From Acidobacteriota bacterium (lineage in GTDB: Bacteria; Acidobacteriota; Vicinamibacteria; Vicinamibacterales; UBA2999): a stretch of DNA of 54,012 bases. Below are positions 1-13,388 of the stretch, one piece after another; positions within the stretch are counted from its first letter, which is position 1; every line of letters begins with the position of its first letter. A program made the translations under genes and the position numbers. Where the stretch lies: positions 1 through 54,012 of the forward strand of contig JAHFUO010000002.1 of assembly GCA_023265015.1 (NCBI GenBank), in the 5' to 3' direction. The notes under the pieces are model-generated. The model was not told the DNA's origin. It searched no databases and saw only the letters and a list, made by a program, of their open reading frames with translations.

Positions 1-240
1 GCCAGCGTTCCCGTCGCGGTTGGCGCGGGCGACGTTGAAGGCCACACCGACGAGGAGTTCGAAGACGAGTCGCCGGCCGCGGCGACGGAGTCGATCCAGG
101 AAGAACCGGTTGCACGGCAGGCGGAGGCCGACGTGCCGCTCGACCATCGGCTCCCGGAGCCGGCACATCACGAAGAGACGCCGCCCTCGCCAGCGCCGCC
201 TCGCGTAGATTCTGACCCCGGCACTCCCGAACAGGGATGA
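1..240 (+). CDS. C-terminal end of an unidentified CDS (cut by window edge)
   Basis: Frame 1 is open from the first base to a TGA at 238-240, giving 79 residues with no start in view. The peptide is rich in Glu, Asp, Pro and Ala and has no predicted membrane segment, so it looks like a disordered acidic tail. It lies in the same direction as the two glycosyltransferases that follow, 83 bases upstream of the first. Function cannot be told from the tail. Confidence 0.55.
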   Translation, partial: ASVPVAVGAGDVEGHTDEEFEDESPAAATESIQEEPVARQAEADVPLDHRLPEPAHHEETPPSPAPPRVDSDPGTPEQG

Positions 241-268
241 CCCGTCGACGAGCGCAGGGTCATTCCGT

Positions 269-306
269 CCTTCGGCAAGCGCAGGACGCCCTGAGTTCAT
301 CGAAGG
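269..306. repeat. Imperfect palindromic repeat before glycosyltransferase gene
   Basis: The left arm CCTTCGGCAAGCGCAGG faces the right arm CCTGAGTTCATCGAAGG across a 4-base spacer. It resembles the common environmental palindrome built on CCTTCGACAAGCTCAGG. It ends 17 bases before the start codon of the first glycosyltransferase, so upstream in-frame start codons inside it are probably not used. Confidence 0.6.
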
Positions 307-323
307 GCGAGCCACGTCGAGGA

Positions 324-1634
324 ATGAAACTGGCGATCGTGGTGCAGCGATACGGCGCCGACATCAACGGCGGCGCGGAGCTGCACGCCCGATACATCGC
401 CGAGCGGCTTGCACCCCACGCCGACGTCCGGGTGCTCACGACGTGCGCACGCGATTACGTGACATGGCGCAACGATCTGCCTCCCGGTCCCGACACGATC
501 AATGGCGTCGCGGTCGAACGCTTTCCGGTTGTGCGCGAGCGCGACGAGCTCGACTTCGGCAGACGCTCGACGCACGTGTTTACGCGGCGCCACTCCCTGA
601 ATGACGAGCTCGAATGGCTGGACAGCGAAGGACCCGCAAGCCCGGAGCTCGTCCGTCGCCTGACGGCCCGGCCGGATGAATTCGACTTCGTCGTGCTGTT
701 CAGCGCGCGGTACTACCACGCCTTCCACGGCGCGCGGGCGCTTCCGGACCGCGCCGTGCTCGTGCCAACGGCCGAGCGGGACCCGGCGCTCGGCCTCGCG
801 TTGTTCGGGCCGATCTTTCGCGGGGTGCGCGCGATCATGTACAACTCGTGCGAGGAACGAGCGTTGATCAACGGGGTGTCATCGAACGAGCGGGTGCCTG
901 GCGTGATTGTCGGAGTCGGGTCCGAGATCCCGGACACCGTGGATGCCGGGCGCGCGCGGCAGAAGTTCGCCCTGGACGAGCCGTACGTGATCTACGTCGG
1001 GCGCATCGACACCAACAAGGGGTGTGCCGAGCTGTTCGATTTCTTCATACGGTATGTCGACGGCCATCCGTGGCCGCCGACCCTCGTGTTGATTGGCACG
1101 CCGGTGCTCGCGATCCCCGCTCACCCGCGCATCAAGCACCTGGGGTTCGTCGACGACCAGGACAAGTTCGATGCGATCGCAGGTGCCACGGCGCTTGTCA
1201 TGCCGTCGTACTATGAAAGCTTGTCGATGGTGGCGCTCGAGGCGTGGGCACTGGGAACGCCGGTCATCGCGAATGCCAGGTGCGACGTGCTGCTCGGACA
1301 GTGCCTGCGCAGCAACGCCGGGCTGTATTACGCGAACGACGCGGAGTTTGCCGGTGTGCTCGACACGATACTGGGCGATCGCGCGCTGGCTGCCGTGCTC
1401 GGCCGCAACGGCCGCGACTATTTCCAGCGCCATTACAGCTGGCCGGTCATCGAACGAAAATATCTCGACATGTTCGCGTATCTCTCGTCGACGACCCCGG
1501 CGCTCCGCATGGAGCGGCTTCCCGGGTGGCTCTCACGGCGGCAGCGGACGCTGCGCCCGGCGGCCGACGTGGTCGACCGGCTGCCAGTCGGCCCGGTCGT
1601 CGACGGAACAACGCCGCAGGGGGCGACCGCGTGA
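324..1634 (+). CDS. GT4-type glycosyltransferase (first of tandem pair)
   Basis: This 436-residue protein has the two-domain GT-B layout. The N-terminus is MKLAIVVQRYGADINGGAE, the usual GGAE acceptor-side loop. The C-terminal nucleotide-sugar domain begins near residue 210 with a VIYVGRIDTNKG strand-loop. The E-x7-E signature is intact (ESLSMVALE, about residue 296). It probably transfers a sugar from an NDP- or GDP-donor to a surface glycan in the cytosol; donor and acceptor cannot be read. The ATG at 324 is chosen because it starts the conserved first beta strand and follows GAGGA; the upstream in-frame extension is repeat sequence. Its last four bases overlap the GTG of the next gene, so the two are translationally coupled paralogues. 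Confidence 0.85.
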   Translation: MKLAIVVQRYGADINGGAELHARYIAERLAPHADVRVLTTCARDYVTWRNDLPPGPDTINGVAVERFPVVRERDELDFGRRSTHVFTRRHSLNDELEWLDSEGPASPELVRRLTARPDEFDFVVLFSARYYHAFHGARALPDRAVLVPTAERDPALGLALFGPIFRGVRAIMYNSCEERALINGVSSNERVPGVIVGVGSEIPDTVDAGRARQKFALDEPYVIYVGRIDTNKGCAELFDFFIRYVDGHPWPPTLVLIGTPVLAIPAHPRIKHLGFVDDQDKFDAIAGATALVMPSYYESLSMVALEAWALGTPVIANARCDVLLGQCLRSNAGLYYANDAEFAGVLDTILGDRALAAVLGRNGRDYFQRHYSWPVIERKYLDMFAYLSSTTPALRMERLPGWLSRRQRTLRPAADVVDRLPVGPVVDGTTPQGATA

Positions 1635-2902
1635 AACTCGCGTTTGTGACACCGCGCTACGGCGGCGAGATCGCCATCGGCGCCGAACACGCGTGCCGCC
1701 TGCTCGCCGAGCAGCTCAGCGAGCGCCACGACGTGGAGGTCTTCACGACGTGCGCCCGGGACCCGCGCACGTGGAAGAACGAGTACGGAGAGGGCGCCGA
1801 TCGAGTGCGCGGCGTCCTGGTCCGCCGCTTCTCCGTCAACCAGCCGCACGACGCGGCCGGCTTCCAGCATTTCTCGGAGCGCATCCTGGCCGCGCCGCGC
1901 TCCCGTGCCGAAGAAATGGAATGGGTGCGGCGGCTCGGGCCCACCGCCCCTGGTCTCGTCGAGCACTTGAAGCGCCAGCACCGCTCGTACGACGCGCTTG
2001 TGTTCTTCTCCCTCTTTCATGCGACGACGGTGCAGGGCCTGGCGGTCGCACCGGAGCGCAGCATCCTGTTTCCCTACGTGCGCCTCAACCCCGTGCTGCG
2101 CTTTGCGCTCTGGACCGATGTGGTCTCGTCGGCGCGGGCACGCGGCCTCGTCTCGAACGCCGAGCGAAAGCTCATTCGTGCCTTTCTCAGGGTGACCTCG
2201 GGCCATGAAGAGCTCGTCGGGGTCGGGGTCGAGCCTTCTCAGCGACAGGCCTATCCGCGGCATCAGCAGGATCCTGCCGACGATGCCGTCGGCGATGACG
2301 ACGCTGCGCCGCCGGAGGCGTCGGAGACGCCCGAAGATGATTTCACCGATCGGGGCATTCCATTTCGCCGCCGTCATCGTCTGTACGGTCCGATCGCGCT
2401 CTATAGCGGCCGTGTGGAATCCGACAACGGGTGCGAAGAGATGCTCGAGTATTTCGACAGTTACGCGGCGGCAGACGGCGCTATGTCGCTCGTGCTGATG
2501 GGCGCGAAGATGATGCGCGTCCCCGAGGAACCCTATCTACGGCATGCAGGCATGCTTCCCGATCGCGAACGCATGATCGCGTACGAAGCTGCGGATGTGA
2601 CGCTCGCCCCGGGATCCGACGATCTGCTGGCGCAGTCGGTCCTCGAGAGCTTCGCTGTCGGCACGCCGGTGCTGGCGAGCGCGCGCAACGACGCGGCCGT
2701 CGAGCATTGCCGCCGCGGGACCGGCGGGCTCTACTACGCCAACCGCGAGGAGTTCGTGGAGGGACTGCGCCTGCTGATGACCAGGCCAAAGCTGCGCGAA
2801 CAACTGGGCGAGAGCGGCCGGCAGTACGTGCGCCAGTACTACACGTGGGACGCGGTGCTGGGACGTTTCGACCGGCTGGTGACCGCCGTCAAGGGCAGGT
2901 AA
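1631..2902 (+). CDS. GT4-like glycosyltransferase (second of tandem pair)
   Basis: This 423-residue paralogue of the upstream gene shares the TTCARDP-x-TWKNE block and the SVLESFAVGTPVL block of the donor domain. Two differences stand out. An acidic, low-complexity insert of about 45 residues (roughly 203-247, with runs of Asp and Glu) separates the two Rossmann domains. The first Glu of the E-x7-E motif is replaced by Asp (DLLAQSVLE). The GTG start overlaps the previous stop by four bases. It may be a second transferase of the same pathway or a non-catalytic partner. Its TAA stop abuts the convergent response regulator with no gap. Confidence 0.8.
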   Translation: MKLAFVTPRYGGEIAIGAEHACRLLAEQLSERHDVEVFTTCARDPRTWKNEYGEGADRVRGVLVRRFSVNQPHDAAGFQHFSERILAAPRSRAEEMEWVRRLGPTAPGLVEHLKRQHRSYDALVFFSLFHATTVQGLAVAPERSILFPYVRLNPVLRFALWTDVVSSARARGLVSNAERKLIRAFLRVTSGHEELVGVGVEPSQRQAYPRHQQDPADDAVGDDDAAPPEASETPEDDFTDRGIPFRRRHRLYGPIALYSGRVESDNGCEEMLEYFDSYAAADGAMSLVLMGAKMMRVPEEPYLRHAGMLPDRERMIAYEAADVTLAPGSDDLLAQSVLESFAVGTPVLASARNDAAVEHCRRGTGGLYYANREEFVEGLRLLMTRPKLREQLGESGRQYVRQYYTWDAVLGRFDRLVTAVKGR

Positions 2903-4375
<1,473 letters not shown>

Positions 4376-4392
4376 TCAGTCGAGCCCCGGGC

Positions 4393-7300
4393 TCACTGCG
4401 CGGCCCGCGCGAGGCGCGCGGCGGGCGTCAGTGGAAAACGAACCGTGAAGCGCGTGCCCTGGCCGATGGTGCTGTCGCAGTCGATCGATCCGTCGTGCTC
4501 GCGAACGATGCCGTAGGTAATCGACAGCCCGAGGCCCGTGCCCCGGCCGATCGCCTTCGTCGTGAAGAACGGATCGTAGATGCGCGCGAGGTACTCGCTT
4601 GGAATGCCGGAGCCCGTGTCGGAGACTTCGACGACGGCCTGACCGTTGTCGAGGCGAGTGGCAATCGACAACCACCCGCCCTTCGGCATCGCGTCCTTGG
4701 CGTTCAGGAAGAGGTTGAGAAACACCTGCTGGAGCTTTTGTTCCACGCCCAGCACGCTGATCGCCTCATCGCTCAACTCGCGGCGGACCTTCACGCGCTG
4801 CAGCTCGAACTGGTGTTCGAGCAACGACAGCACGTCGTTGATCACCGTGTTGATGTCGACGGCCGCGACGTCGGTCGCCGCCGACGCGCCCGGCCGCGAG
4901 AGGTTCAGGAGCCCGTTGACGATTTTCGCCGCGCGGAATGTCTGGCGCTCGATCTTCTCGAGCACGCGCGTGCGCGGATCCTGCGGGTCGGCGCCCTCGA
5001 GCAGCATCTGCGTGAAGCTCGAGATGCCCGTCAGCGGGGTGTTCACTTCGTGGGCAACACCGGCGGCCAGGAGACCAATGGATGCCATCTTCTCGGAGAT
5101 CTGAAGCTGCTCCTCGAGCTGCACGCGTCGCGTGACGTCTTCGATGATGACGACCGTGCCGACCGTCGTGATGCCGCTTTCATCGGCCGCCCGAAGTGGA
5201 ACGACCGCGGCGTTCACCGTCAGCGACCCCTCGCGTTCTCCCCGCTGGGCAAGCTGCAGCCGCGAGAGCGTCGCGCCCTTCGGCGTGTCGCGCCGCGCCG
5301 CTCGAAGCGCTTCGACGAACTGCAAATCGAACACCTCGTCCAGGCCGCGGCCGGTCGCATCGCCCTTCGACACGCCGTATAACTGCTCGAGCGCGGGGTT
5401 CCAGCGAACAACCCGATCGTTCAGGTCGAGCACGAGCAGGCCGTCGTCGAGCGATTCGAGAATGTTTTCGTTGAACGCGCGCATGCGATCGAGCTCCAGC
5501 GCCTTGACGTGGAGCTGGCGATACAGCCGCGCGTTTTCGAGCGCGGTCGCGATCTGTCCCGCGACCGCGACGAGCAGGCCCATGTCTTCGCTGTTGAGCG
5601 GCTCGCCGGTGCCCTTGCGGCCGACGGCCAGCACCGCGATCGATCCTTCCTTCGCCATGCACGGGACGAAGTAGTACAGACCGGTGTCGCGCCAGGATTC
5701 GATCTCCTCCGCCGCGAACCGGCTGACCGCAATCGGATCGTCGAGCGCGACGATGTGACCTGCCTCGAGACGCCTGCCGATGCCGGAGAGCTTCGGCAGC
5801 GCGGGCGGATGGCTGTCTCCGAACCCCGACGCTCGAACCGATCCGTAGTACGGCGCCGCCTCATCCTCGAGCATCAGCGCCATGCGGTCGACGAGCAGCG
5901 TTTCGACCACGCGCGACACCAGGCGCTCCGATAACCGGTGGAGATCGAGATCGCTGTTGAGATCGCGCGCGAAGCCGACGAGCGCCCGCCGGTAGTCATA
6001 CCGATCGCGATAGAAGGCGCGATCGAGCGCGTTCTGGACCGCGCTCTTCACGGGCGGCGCGAGCAGTAACGCGACCAGCGTGGCCAGGAACGCGATGATC
6101 CAGTTGTGCTGGTTGTCGCCCTTCAGCCACATGCGCTGGACGCCCTGCAGCAGCGCCGCATAGATTGCCACGATCGCCGCGAGCGCCGCAGCGTAGACGA
6201 GCGCCCGCTTCACGATCACCTCGATGTCCATCAGGCGGTAGCGGACGATGGCCGACGCGTACGCAAGCGGAATCAGGCCGAGTGGAATCGCTGAAAGCTG
6301 CATCGGGACCGATGGATCCACGCCGAAGGCGTACGGCAGCGCGTAGCCGAGCGCGAAGGGACCCGCCCCGAGCGCCGTGCCCCATGCGATCCAGCGAAGC
6401 TGCCGCCGGCCAGTGATCGACCGCACCCCGGTCAGCGCCCGCGTGAGCGCGGCCAGGCCGGCGATCAGGCAGACCGCGAGGTACAGGAACTCGACGCGTT
6501 CGAGCGCTTCGAGCACGCGCATGAAGCCGCCGGTGTCAGCCGCGCCGCGCGCCAGCGCCGTCACGTGCGCAATGCCAAGCACCGCCGCCGGTACGTACAC
6601 CAGCGGAAGAAGCACGCGCCCCACGGCGCCCGACGTCCAGCGCCGAGCCCGCTCGGGGAAGACCAGCGTGAAGTGCAGGAAGAGCGGCGGAAGCACGAGC
6701 ATCGAGACTGCGTCGGCCCAGTAAAAGATCCAGTCCAGGCGATCGAGGCGTCCGCTGAACGAGAACGTGAAGACCCCGAAGAAGGCGACCGACAGCCAGA
6801 AGAAATGCAGCGTCGCGGGATCGCGCGGACGGCGCATGCGCACCGCGCCGCCAACCAGCAACGTGAAAATGCCCACCGCGGCGAGCAGGAAGTACAGCCC
6901 GCGGGGGCCGCTCGGCACGGGCGCGATGCGCACGTCGACCACTTCACGCGTGCCGAGTCGCAGGAGCGTGTAGCGGACGGTCTCGCCCGCGTTGGTCGTG
7001 TGCAGCATCTGCACAACGTCGGAGACCTGCTGGACGGGACGGTCATCGATAGCCAGGAGCAGGTCGCCGCGCTTCAATCCAACGGCAGCGGCCGGCGTGC
7101 CTGCGGCAATGTCCGCCGCGACGACGCCTTCGGGCTGCGTCATCCAGAAGACGCCATCTTCGACCTCGCGCCACGTGGCGCGCTCCGAGATGTTGGCGAT
7201 CCCGAGACACAGCAGCCCGGACACGACGAGAACCGGAAGGGCGGGCCCTCCCCATCGCGTCCACGCGCGTGACTCGTCCGACCTTCGTCGAGCGTCTCTC

Positions 7301-7398
7301 ATCTTTCGAGGTGCCGCGCCGGAAGCGCCCCGGACGGTGGGTGGCTGGGGAGCAAACGACATACCACGAACGCCACCGGTGCGCTGGTCGTAACTCAC
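4393..7398 (-). CDS. Membrane histidine kinase with PDZ, GAF and PAS domains
   Basis: About 1000 residues. A first membrane helix (about 55-70) leads into a PDZ domain (about 85-155, GVVAADIAAGTPAAAVGLKRGDLLL). A block of about eight helices follows (about 165-430), then GAF (about 480-630), PAS (about 640-760), HisKA with the phosphorylated His in LLAAGVAHEVNTPL (about 775), and HATPase with the N box NLFLNAKDAM and G boxes DTGSGIP and GRGTGLGLS. It probably senses an envelope or membrane signal and phosphorylates the NtrC-type regulator downstream. The start is uncertain: GTG at 7398, ATG at 7362 or ATG at 7302 are all in frame and none has a strong ribosome site. Confidence 0.9.
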   Translation of the reverse strand: MSYDQRTGGVRGMSFAPQPPTVRGASGAAPRKMRDARRRSDESRAWTRWGGPALPVLVVSGLLCLGIANISERATWREVEDGVFWMTQPEGVVAADIAAGTPAAAVGLKRGDLLLAIDDRPVQQVSDVVQMLHTTNAGETVRYTLLRLGTREVVDVRIAPVPSGPRGLYFLLAAVGIFTLLVGGAVRMRRPRDPATLHFFWLSVAFFGVFTFSFSGRLDRLDWIFYWADAVSMLVLPPLFLHFTLVFPERARRWTSGAVGRVLLPLVYVPAAVLGIAHVTALARGAADTGGFMRVLEALERVEFLYLAVCLIAGLAALTRALTGVRSITGRRQLRWIAWGTALGAGPFALGYALPYAFGVDPSVPMQLSAIPLGLIPLAYASAIVRYRLMDIEVIVKRALVYAAALAAIVAIYAALLQGVQRMWLKGDNQHNWIIAFLATLVALLLAPPVKSAVQNALDRAFYRDRYDYRRALVGFARDLNSDLDLHRLSERLVSRVVETLLVDRMALMLEDEAAPYYGSVRASGFGDSHPPALPKLSGIGRRLEAGHIVALDDPIAVSRFAAEEIESWRDTGLYYFVPCMAKEGSIAVLAVGRKGTGEPLNSEDMGLLVAVAGQIATALENARLYRQLHVKALELDRMRAFNENILESLDDGLLVLDLNDRVVRWNPALEQLYGVSKGDATGRGLDEVFDLQFVEALRAARRDTPKGATLSRLQLAQRGEREGSLTVNAAVVPLRAADESGITTVGTVVIIEDVTRRVQLEEQLQISEKMASIGLLAAGVAHEVNTPLTGISSFTQMLLEGADPQDPRTRVLEKIERQTFRAAKIVNGLLNLSRPGASAATDVAAVDINTVINDVLSLLEHQFELQRVKVRRELSDEAISVLGVEQKLQQVFLNLFLNAKDAMPKGGWLSIATRLDNGQAVVEVSDTGSGIPSEYLARIYDPFFTTKAIGRGTGLGLSITYGIVREHDGSIDCDSTIGQGTRFTVRFPLTPAARLARAAQ

Positions 7399-7508
7399 TG
7401 GAAATCAGTTGTTTAACGAAGATAAAGGATATCAGAACCCGCTGTGATCCAACGAGGGGGAACAGCCATCCAATCGAATGGACAGGAAAAGTCGCCCCGA
7501 AAACGAGG

Positions 7509-9413
7509 TTAGAAGCGGACGGTGACGCCGCCGACGACGTGCTTGGGGGGCCGGACGACCTGCAGCTCGTCGTACACCGAGGCGTCGAGCAGGTCTTCGT
7601 GGAAGAGATTCCGGACCGCGACGATCATCTCCCACTGGGCGCTCGTGAAGTTCAAAAAGGGCAGCGCCTGGCTGACCTGCACGTCGAACCGCGTGCCGAA
7701 TTGCGGCCGTGGCGTGGTGGCGTCGGCACCCGCGAAGCCTGAATTGACCTTGTAGATGACGAACACCCGCGTGTCGACGCCGGGGACTTCGCTTTCGACC
7801 GACGTCGTGAGATCGCGCAGCTGCTCGAACTGCCGGCGGACGACTGACGGCATGACGCGCGCAAGCATCGTGGATGACGCCGACGGCCGGAGCCAGTTCG
7901 CGTCAGCTTGTGTGTAGTCCATGGACGCCTTGATGCCGTCGGCGACCGTTCGACTGAGGCTGACGCCCCAGCCGCGAATGTCGACGTCGCCGCTATTCCC
8001 CACGTAATAGTGGCCGAGGCTTGCGCCGGCAGTATTCGGGAGCGATACGCCAAACATCGTCACCAGCTGATCGCTGACCTGCTGGCGGAACGTGCGGAAA
8101 CCCGCGAGGACGTTGCCGGCGAGCGGCTGTTCGACGGCGACCTCTACGTGGTCGATCATCTCGGGACGGAAACCGAGCCGCGGCGAGGCCGGCGAGAAGG
8201 TGCGCCCCGGCGGGAGCCACATCCCGCTTGACGGCGGCAGGAATTCCTCGGCGCCAGGCGCAAGCTCGCGGTGCGAGATCGCGCCGCGCAGTCGCAGCGA
8301 CGCGTCGCCGAACGGATTCACGATGACGCTCGCCTTCGGGCTGAGAAGGGTTTCGTGGGTGAGGTAGTCGTACCGCGCGTAGCGCGCGCCGTAACTGACG
8401 TTGAGCCTGGGCGCAAGCGTCCAGGTGTCGTAGGCGTACATCTCGCCGGCGTTGCGGCGGCCGTCGGCCATCGCGGCCAGCGCATCGGCGTTTCCGCCGA
8501 GGTAGCGCTGCATGGCGTACGACATGCCCGCCTGGTACTGATGCGACGCGCCTGCGGGATGCCACTCGTACGAGCCGGCCACAATCCACGATGACAGGTC
8601 ACCCTGCGTCGAGCCGCCGCGCACGTCCCACTTGCCGTTCGCAGTGGGAGCGGTCAGCGACACGAACGCGACGCTGCGGGGCGCACCGCCCTGCACCGAG
8701 AAGAGCTCCTGCGGCCGATCGAACGAGGTGCTCGTCAACAGGTTGATCTGACCGTTGAGCGGCAGGTCTGCGATGAAATCGGACGCGACGCGCACCGGGC
8801 TTCCGACCGCCCGGCCGAGTGCCGCAAGGGAATCCTCCATGAATGAGTCGCGGCCGTCTGGCGTCGCGATTGCACCGCCAACGTCCTTCAGCACGCTTCG
8901 TCTTAGATGGCGCAGGCGCCACGCGATCTCGCTGTGATTTTCGTTGTCCGTGTCCGCGGCCGCGGTGTCACCGGCATCCGTGGCGCCGACGCCAGCCTGC
9001 AGAATCTGCGGCGAATCAGACGCATCCGAACGGCGAGTCAGCGCGATTGAAATATCGCGAGCCGAGGTCGAGATCTGAATAATCCGGGCGCGGGCCGGAA
9101 CGTAACCCTGCAGATGCGCGCGAACGAGATAGGGGCCGGCGGGCAGATCGCGCAGCGTGAAACGCCCGTTGCGATCGGAGACGGCAAACGCGCTCGTGCC
9201 GCCGAGCGCGGAGATCACGGCGCCGGCAAGCGGCTGGCCGTGTTCGTCGAGCACCGTGCCGCGCAGCTCCGCCTGCGTGATGGCGAACACCCGCGTCATG
9301 TGCGGCTGGGAAGCGACGGCAGGCGCGAATTGCGCGGACGCCGCGGCAGGACATACCACGACCGCCATGCACACCAGCACCGCCATGGGGCGTTTGGTGA
9401 AGAGGCGGACCAT
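7509..9413 (-). CDS. Receptor-like outer-membrane beta-barrel protein with CarboxypepD regulatory domain
   Basis: This 634-residue protein starts at the ATG at 9413, which has GGAGAG 6 bases upstream and begins a clean signal peptide ending AAASAQ. Residues about 40-130 are a carboxypeptidase-regulatory-like beta sandwich (LRGTVLDEHGQPLAGAVI, GRFTLRDLPAGPYLV). The rest has alternating aromatic strands and ends VTVRF, the usual terminal Phe of outer-membrane barrels. This matches acidobacterial TonB-dependent-receptor-like proteins, but it is short (typically about 900-1100) and no clear plug domain is visible. It may be a reduced receptor or a plugless barrel. The secreted protein upstream at 9497-10546 is on the same strand 83 bases away and could be co-transcribed. 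Confidence 0.75.
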   Translation of the reverse strand: MVRLFTKRPMAVLVCMAVVVCPAAASAQFAPAVASQPHMTRVFAITQAELRGTVLDEHGQPLAGAVISALGGTSAFAVSDRNGRFTLRDLPAGPYLVRAHLQGYVPARARIIQISTSARDISIALTRRSDASDSPQILQAGVGATDAGDTAAADTDNENHSEIAWRLRHLRRSVLKDVGGAIATPDGRDSFMEDSLAALGRAVGSPVRVASDFIADLPLNGQINLLTSTSFDRPQELFSVQGGAPRSVAFVSLTAPTANGKWDVRGGSTQGDLSSWIVAGSYEWHPAGASHQYQAGMSYAMQRYLGGNADALAAMADGRRNAGEMYAYDTWTLAPRLNVSYGARYARYDYLTHETLLSPKASVIVNPFGDASLRLRGAISHRELAPGAEEFLPPSSGMWLPPGRTFSPASPRLGFRPEMIDHVEVAVEQPLAGNVLAGFRTFRQQVSDQLVTMFGVSLPNTAGASLGHYYVGNSGDVDIRGWGVSLSRTVADGIKASMDYTQADANWLRPSASSTMLARVMPSVVRRQFEQLRDLTTSVESEVPGVDTRVFVIYKVNSGFAGADATTPRPQFGTRFDVQVSQALPFLNFTSAQWEMIVAVRNLFHEDLLDASVYDELQVVRPPKHVVGGVTVRF

Positions 9414-9496
9414 TCTGCTCTCCAATCGTCGCGGCGGCCGGGCTGAGTCCGTCCGGCGCCGGTGGGCGCCGGACGAACCTTCCACATCTTATGCCG

Positions 9497-10546
9497 TTAC
9501 AAGGCCGCGACCGAGAAATTGACGTTTTGCGTAACAGTCTTTCCCGACGGCTTGTCCGTGATCTTGATCTCCAGCCGGTAGTCTCCCGGCGGGAAGCTCG
9601 AGAGGGGCACCTGCAGCGTGCCGGGCAGTGGACCGCTGCTGACCGTGAACGTGGGCGGCAGCGTCTGCGAGTTCAGCCCCTGCGGCTGCGTTTTATTGAA
9701 GAACTTCTCGCCATCCGCGGTCTTCTGGTTGAAGCTGTTGTCGATCTGCACGTCGGGTCTGCCGGAGGCGTCGCCGGTCGCGCCGTAGATCCAGTAGATC
9801 AGTTCGAGCGTATCGGCCTTCTTGTACTTCGCGTCGCGTGACGGCACGATCTGCATCGGCCCGAAGATGTAGGGGTCTTCTTCGGCGCCGGCCGTCCCCT
9901 GGACGGGTTGAATCGCCGTCGCAAGAATGACGCTGCTCGTCGCGAGTTCGGGCCGGTTGAAGTCGGGGACGCTGAGCTCCTTCTTTGCCACGCCGATGGT
10001 CGGGTTGAAGTTCTTGTCGACTTTCTCGACAGTCCCCTTGTCTTTCACGGCAAGGTAGACGTTATAGTCGCCGGGCTTCAGCTGCAGGGGCCGTGAGACG
10101 GATCCGTCGGGGCCGACCGTCGCGAAATAGACGTTCTCGTACGCGTGCAGCGGCGCGGCATCCTTCCCCTTGTCCTTGTTGTCTTTGTTGTCCTTGCCGG
10201 GCGGCGGCGGGGAAGGCGCGTTTTTGTTGTCGACGCGCACGTAGAGCCCCACGGTCGGCGAGGCGAGCTTGCTGCGATCGAGGTGGACGGTGAACGGAAT
10301 ATATGTCGAGCCGTCCTGCGCCCGGATAAAGTGATTGGATTCCCAGATCACCATGGTCTCGGCCGGCACGGCCTGACCCGCGACGATCGTATCGACCGCC
10401 CGCACCAGCACCGCGATGTCCAGCTGCTCTGCTTTGCTTCGCTTCTCTTCCTGCTTCTTGTCGGCCGCCTTCTGCGCGAGCAGCGCCGATGATCCGGCAA
10501 CCACGCTCAGCGCGGCGCAGAGAGCAACGATCCCTCTCATTTTCAT
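9497..10546 (-). CDS. Secreted protein of unknown function
   Basis: 349 residues. The ATG at 10546 is chosen because GGGAGAGG lies just upstream and a signal peptide follows at once (VALCAALSVVAGSSALLAQ). After a Lys/Glu-rich linker come beta-rich segments that look like one or two immunoglobulin-like or carbohydrate-module sandwiches, broken by a low-complexity loop of PPPP and repeated DNKDNKDK. No catalytic motif is seen. A good sigma-70 promoter (10627-10655) precedes it, so it is probably the first gene of a unit with the barrel protein downstream, and it may act in the periplasm or on the cell surface. Confidence 0.7.
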   Translation of the reverse strand: MKMRGIVALCAALSVVAGSSALLAQKAADKKQEEKRSKAEQLDIAVLVRAVDTIVAGQAVPAETMVIWESNHFIRAQDGSTYIPFTVHLDRSKLASPTVGLYVRVDNKNAPSPPPPGKDNKDNKDKGKDAAPLHAYENVYFATVGPDGSVSRPLQLKPGDYNVYLAVKDKGTVEKVDKNFNPTIGVAKKELSVPDFNRPELATSSVILATAIQPVQGTAGAEEDPYIFGPMQIVPSRDAKYKKADTLELIYWIYGATGDASGRPDVQIDNSFNQKTADGEKFFNKTQPQGLNSQTLPPTFTVSSGPLPGTLQVPLSSFPPGDYRLEIKITDKPSGKTVTQNVNFSVAAL

Positions 10547-10626
10547 AACCTCTCTCCCGAAATTCGACGGGGACGTACCGAAACGGGTGACCCTGTCAGG
10601 AAAAACAGCGGAACTCAAACCCGTAG

Positions 10627-10655
10627 ATCATAGGCATCGTCTAGGGCCAAGTCAA
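10627..10655 (-). promoter_or_regulatory. Sigma-70 promoter for the secreted protein at 9497-10546
   Basis: On the minus strand TTGACT is followed by exactly 17 bases and then TATGAT. The start codon at 10546 would lie about 75 bases downstream of transcription start. Confidence 0.7.
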
Positions 10656-10665
10656 ACAATCGGCA

Positions 10666-10674
10666 TGTTATTAT
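10666..10674 (+). promoter_or_regulatory. Extended -10 promoter candidate for glgC
   Basis: TGTTATTAT reads as TG-n-TATTAT, an extended -10 element, with no clear -35. It is divergent from and beside the minus-strand promoter at 10627-10655. Transcription would begin about 60 bases before glgC. Confidence 0.4.
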
Positions 10675-10740
10675 CGCTGCCCTCCCCGAACGGTATCCGC
10701 TGGGCGCCCGAGGCGCGCTGAGGGTCTTGGGGTCGCACCC

Positions 10741-13376
<2,636 letters not shown>

Positions 13377-13388
13377 CGAACAACACAC

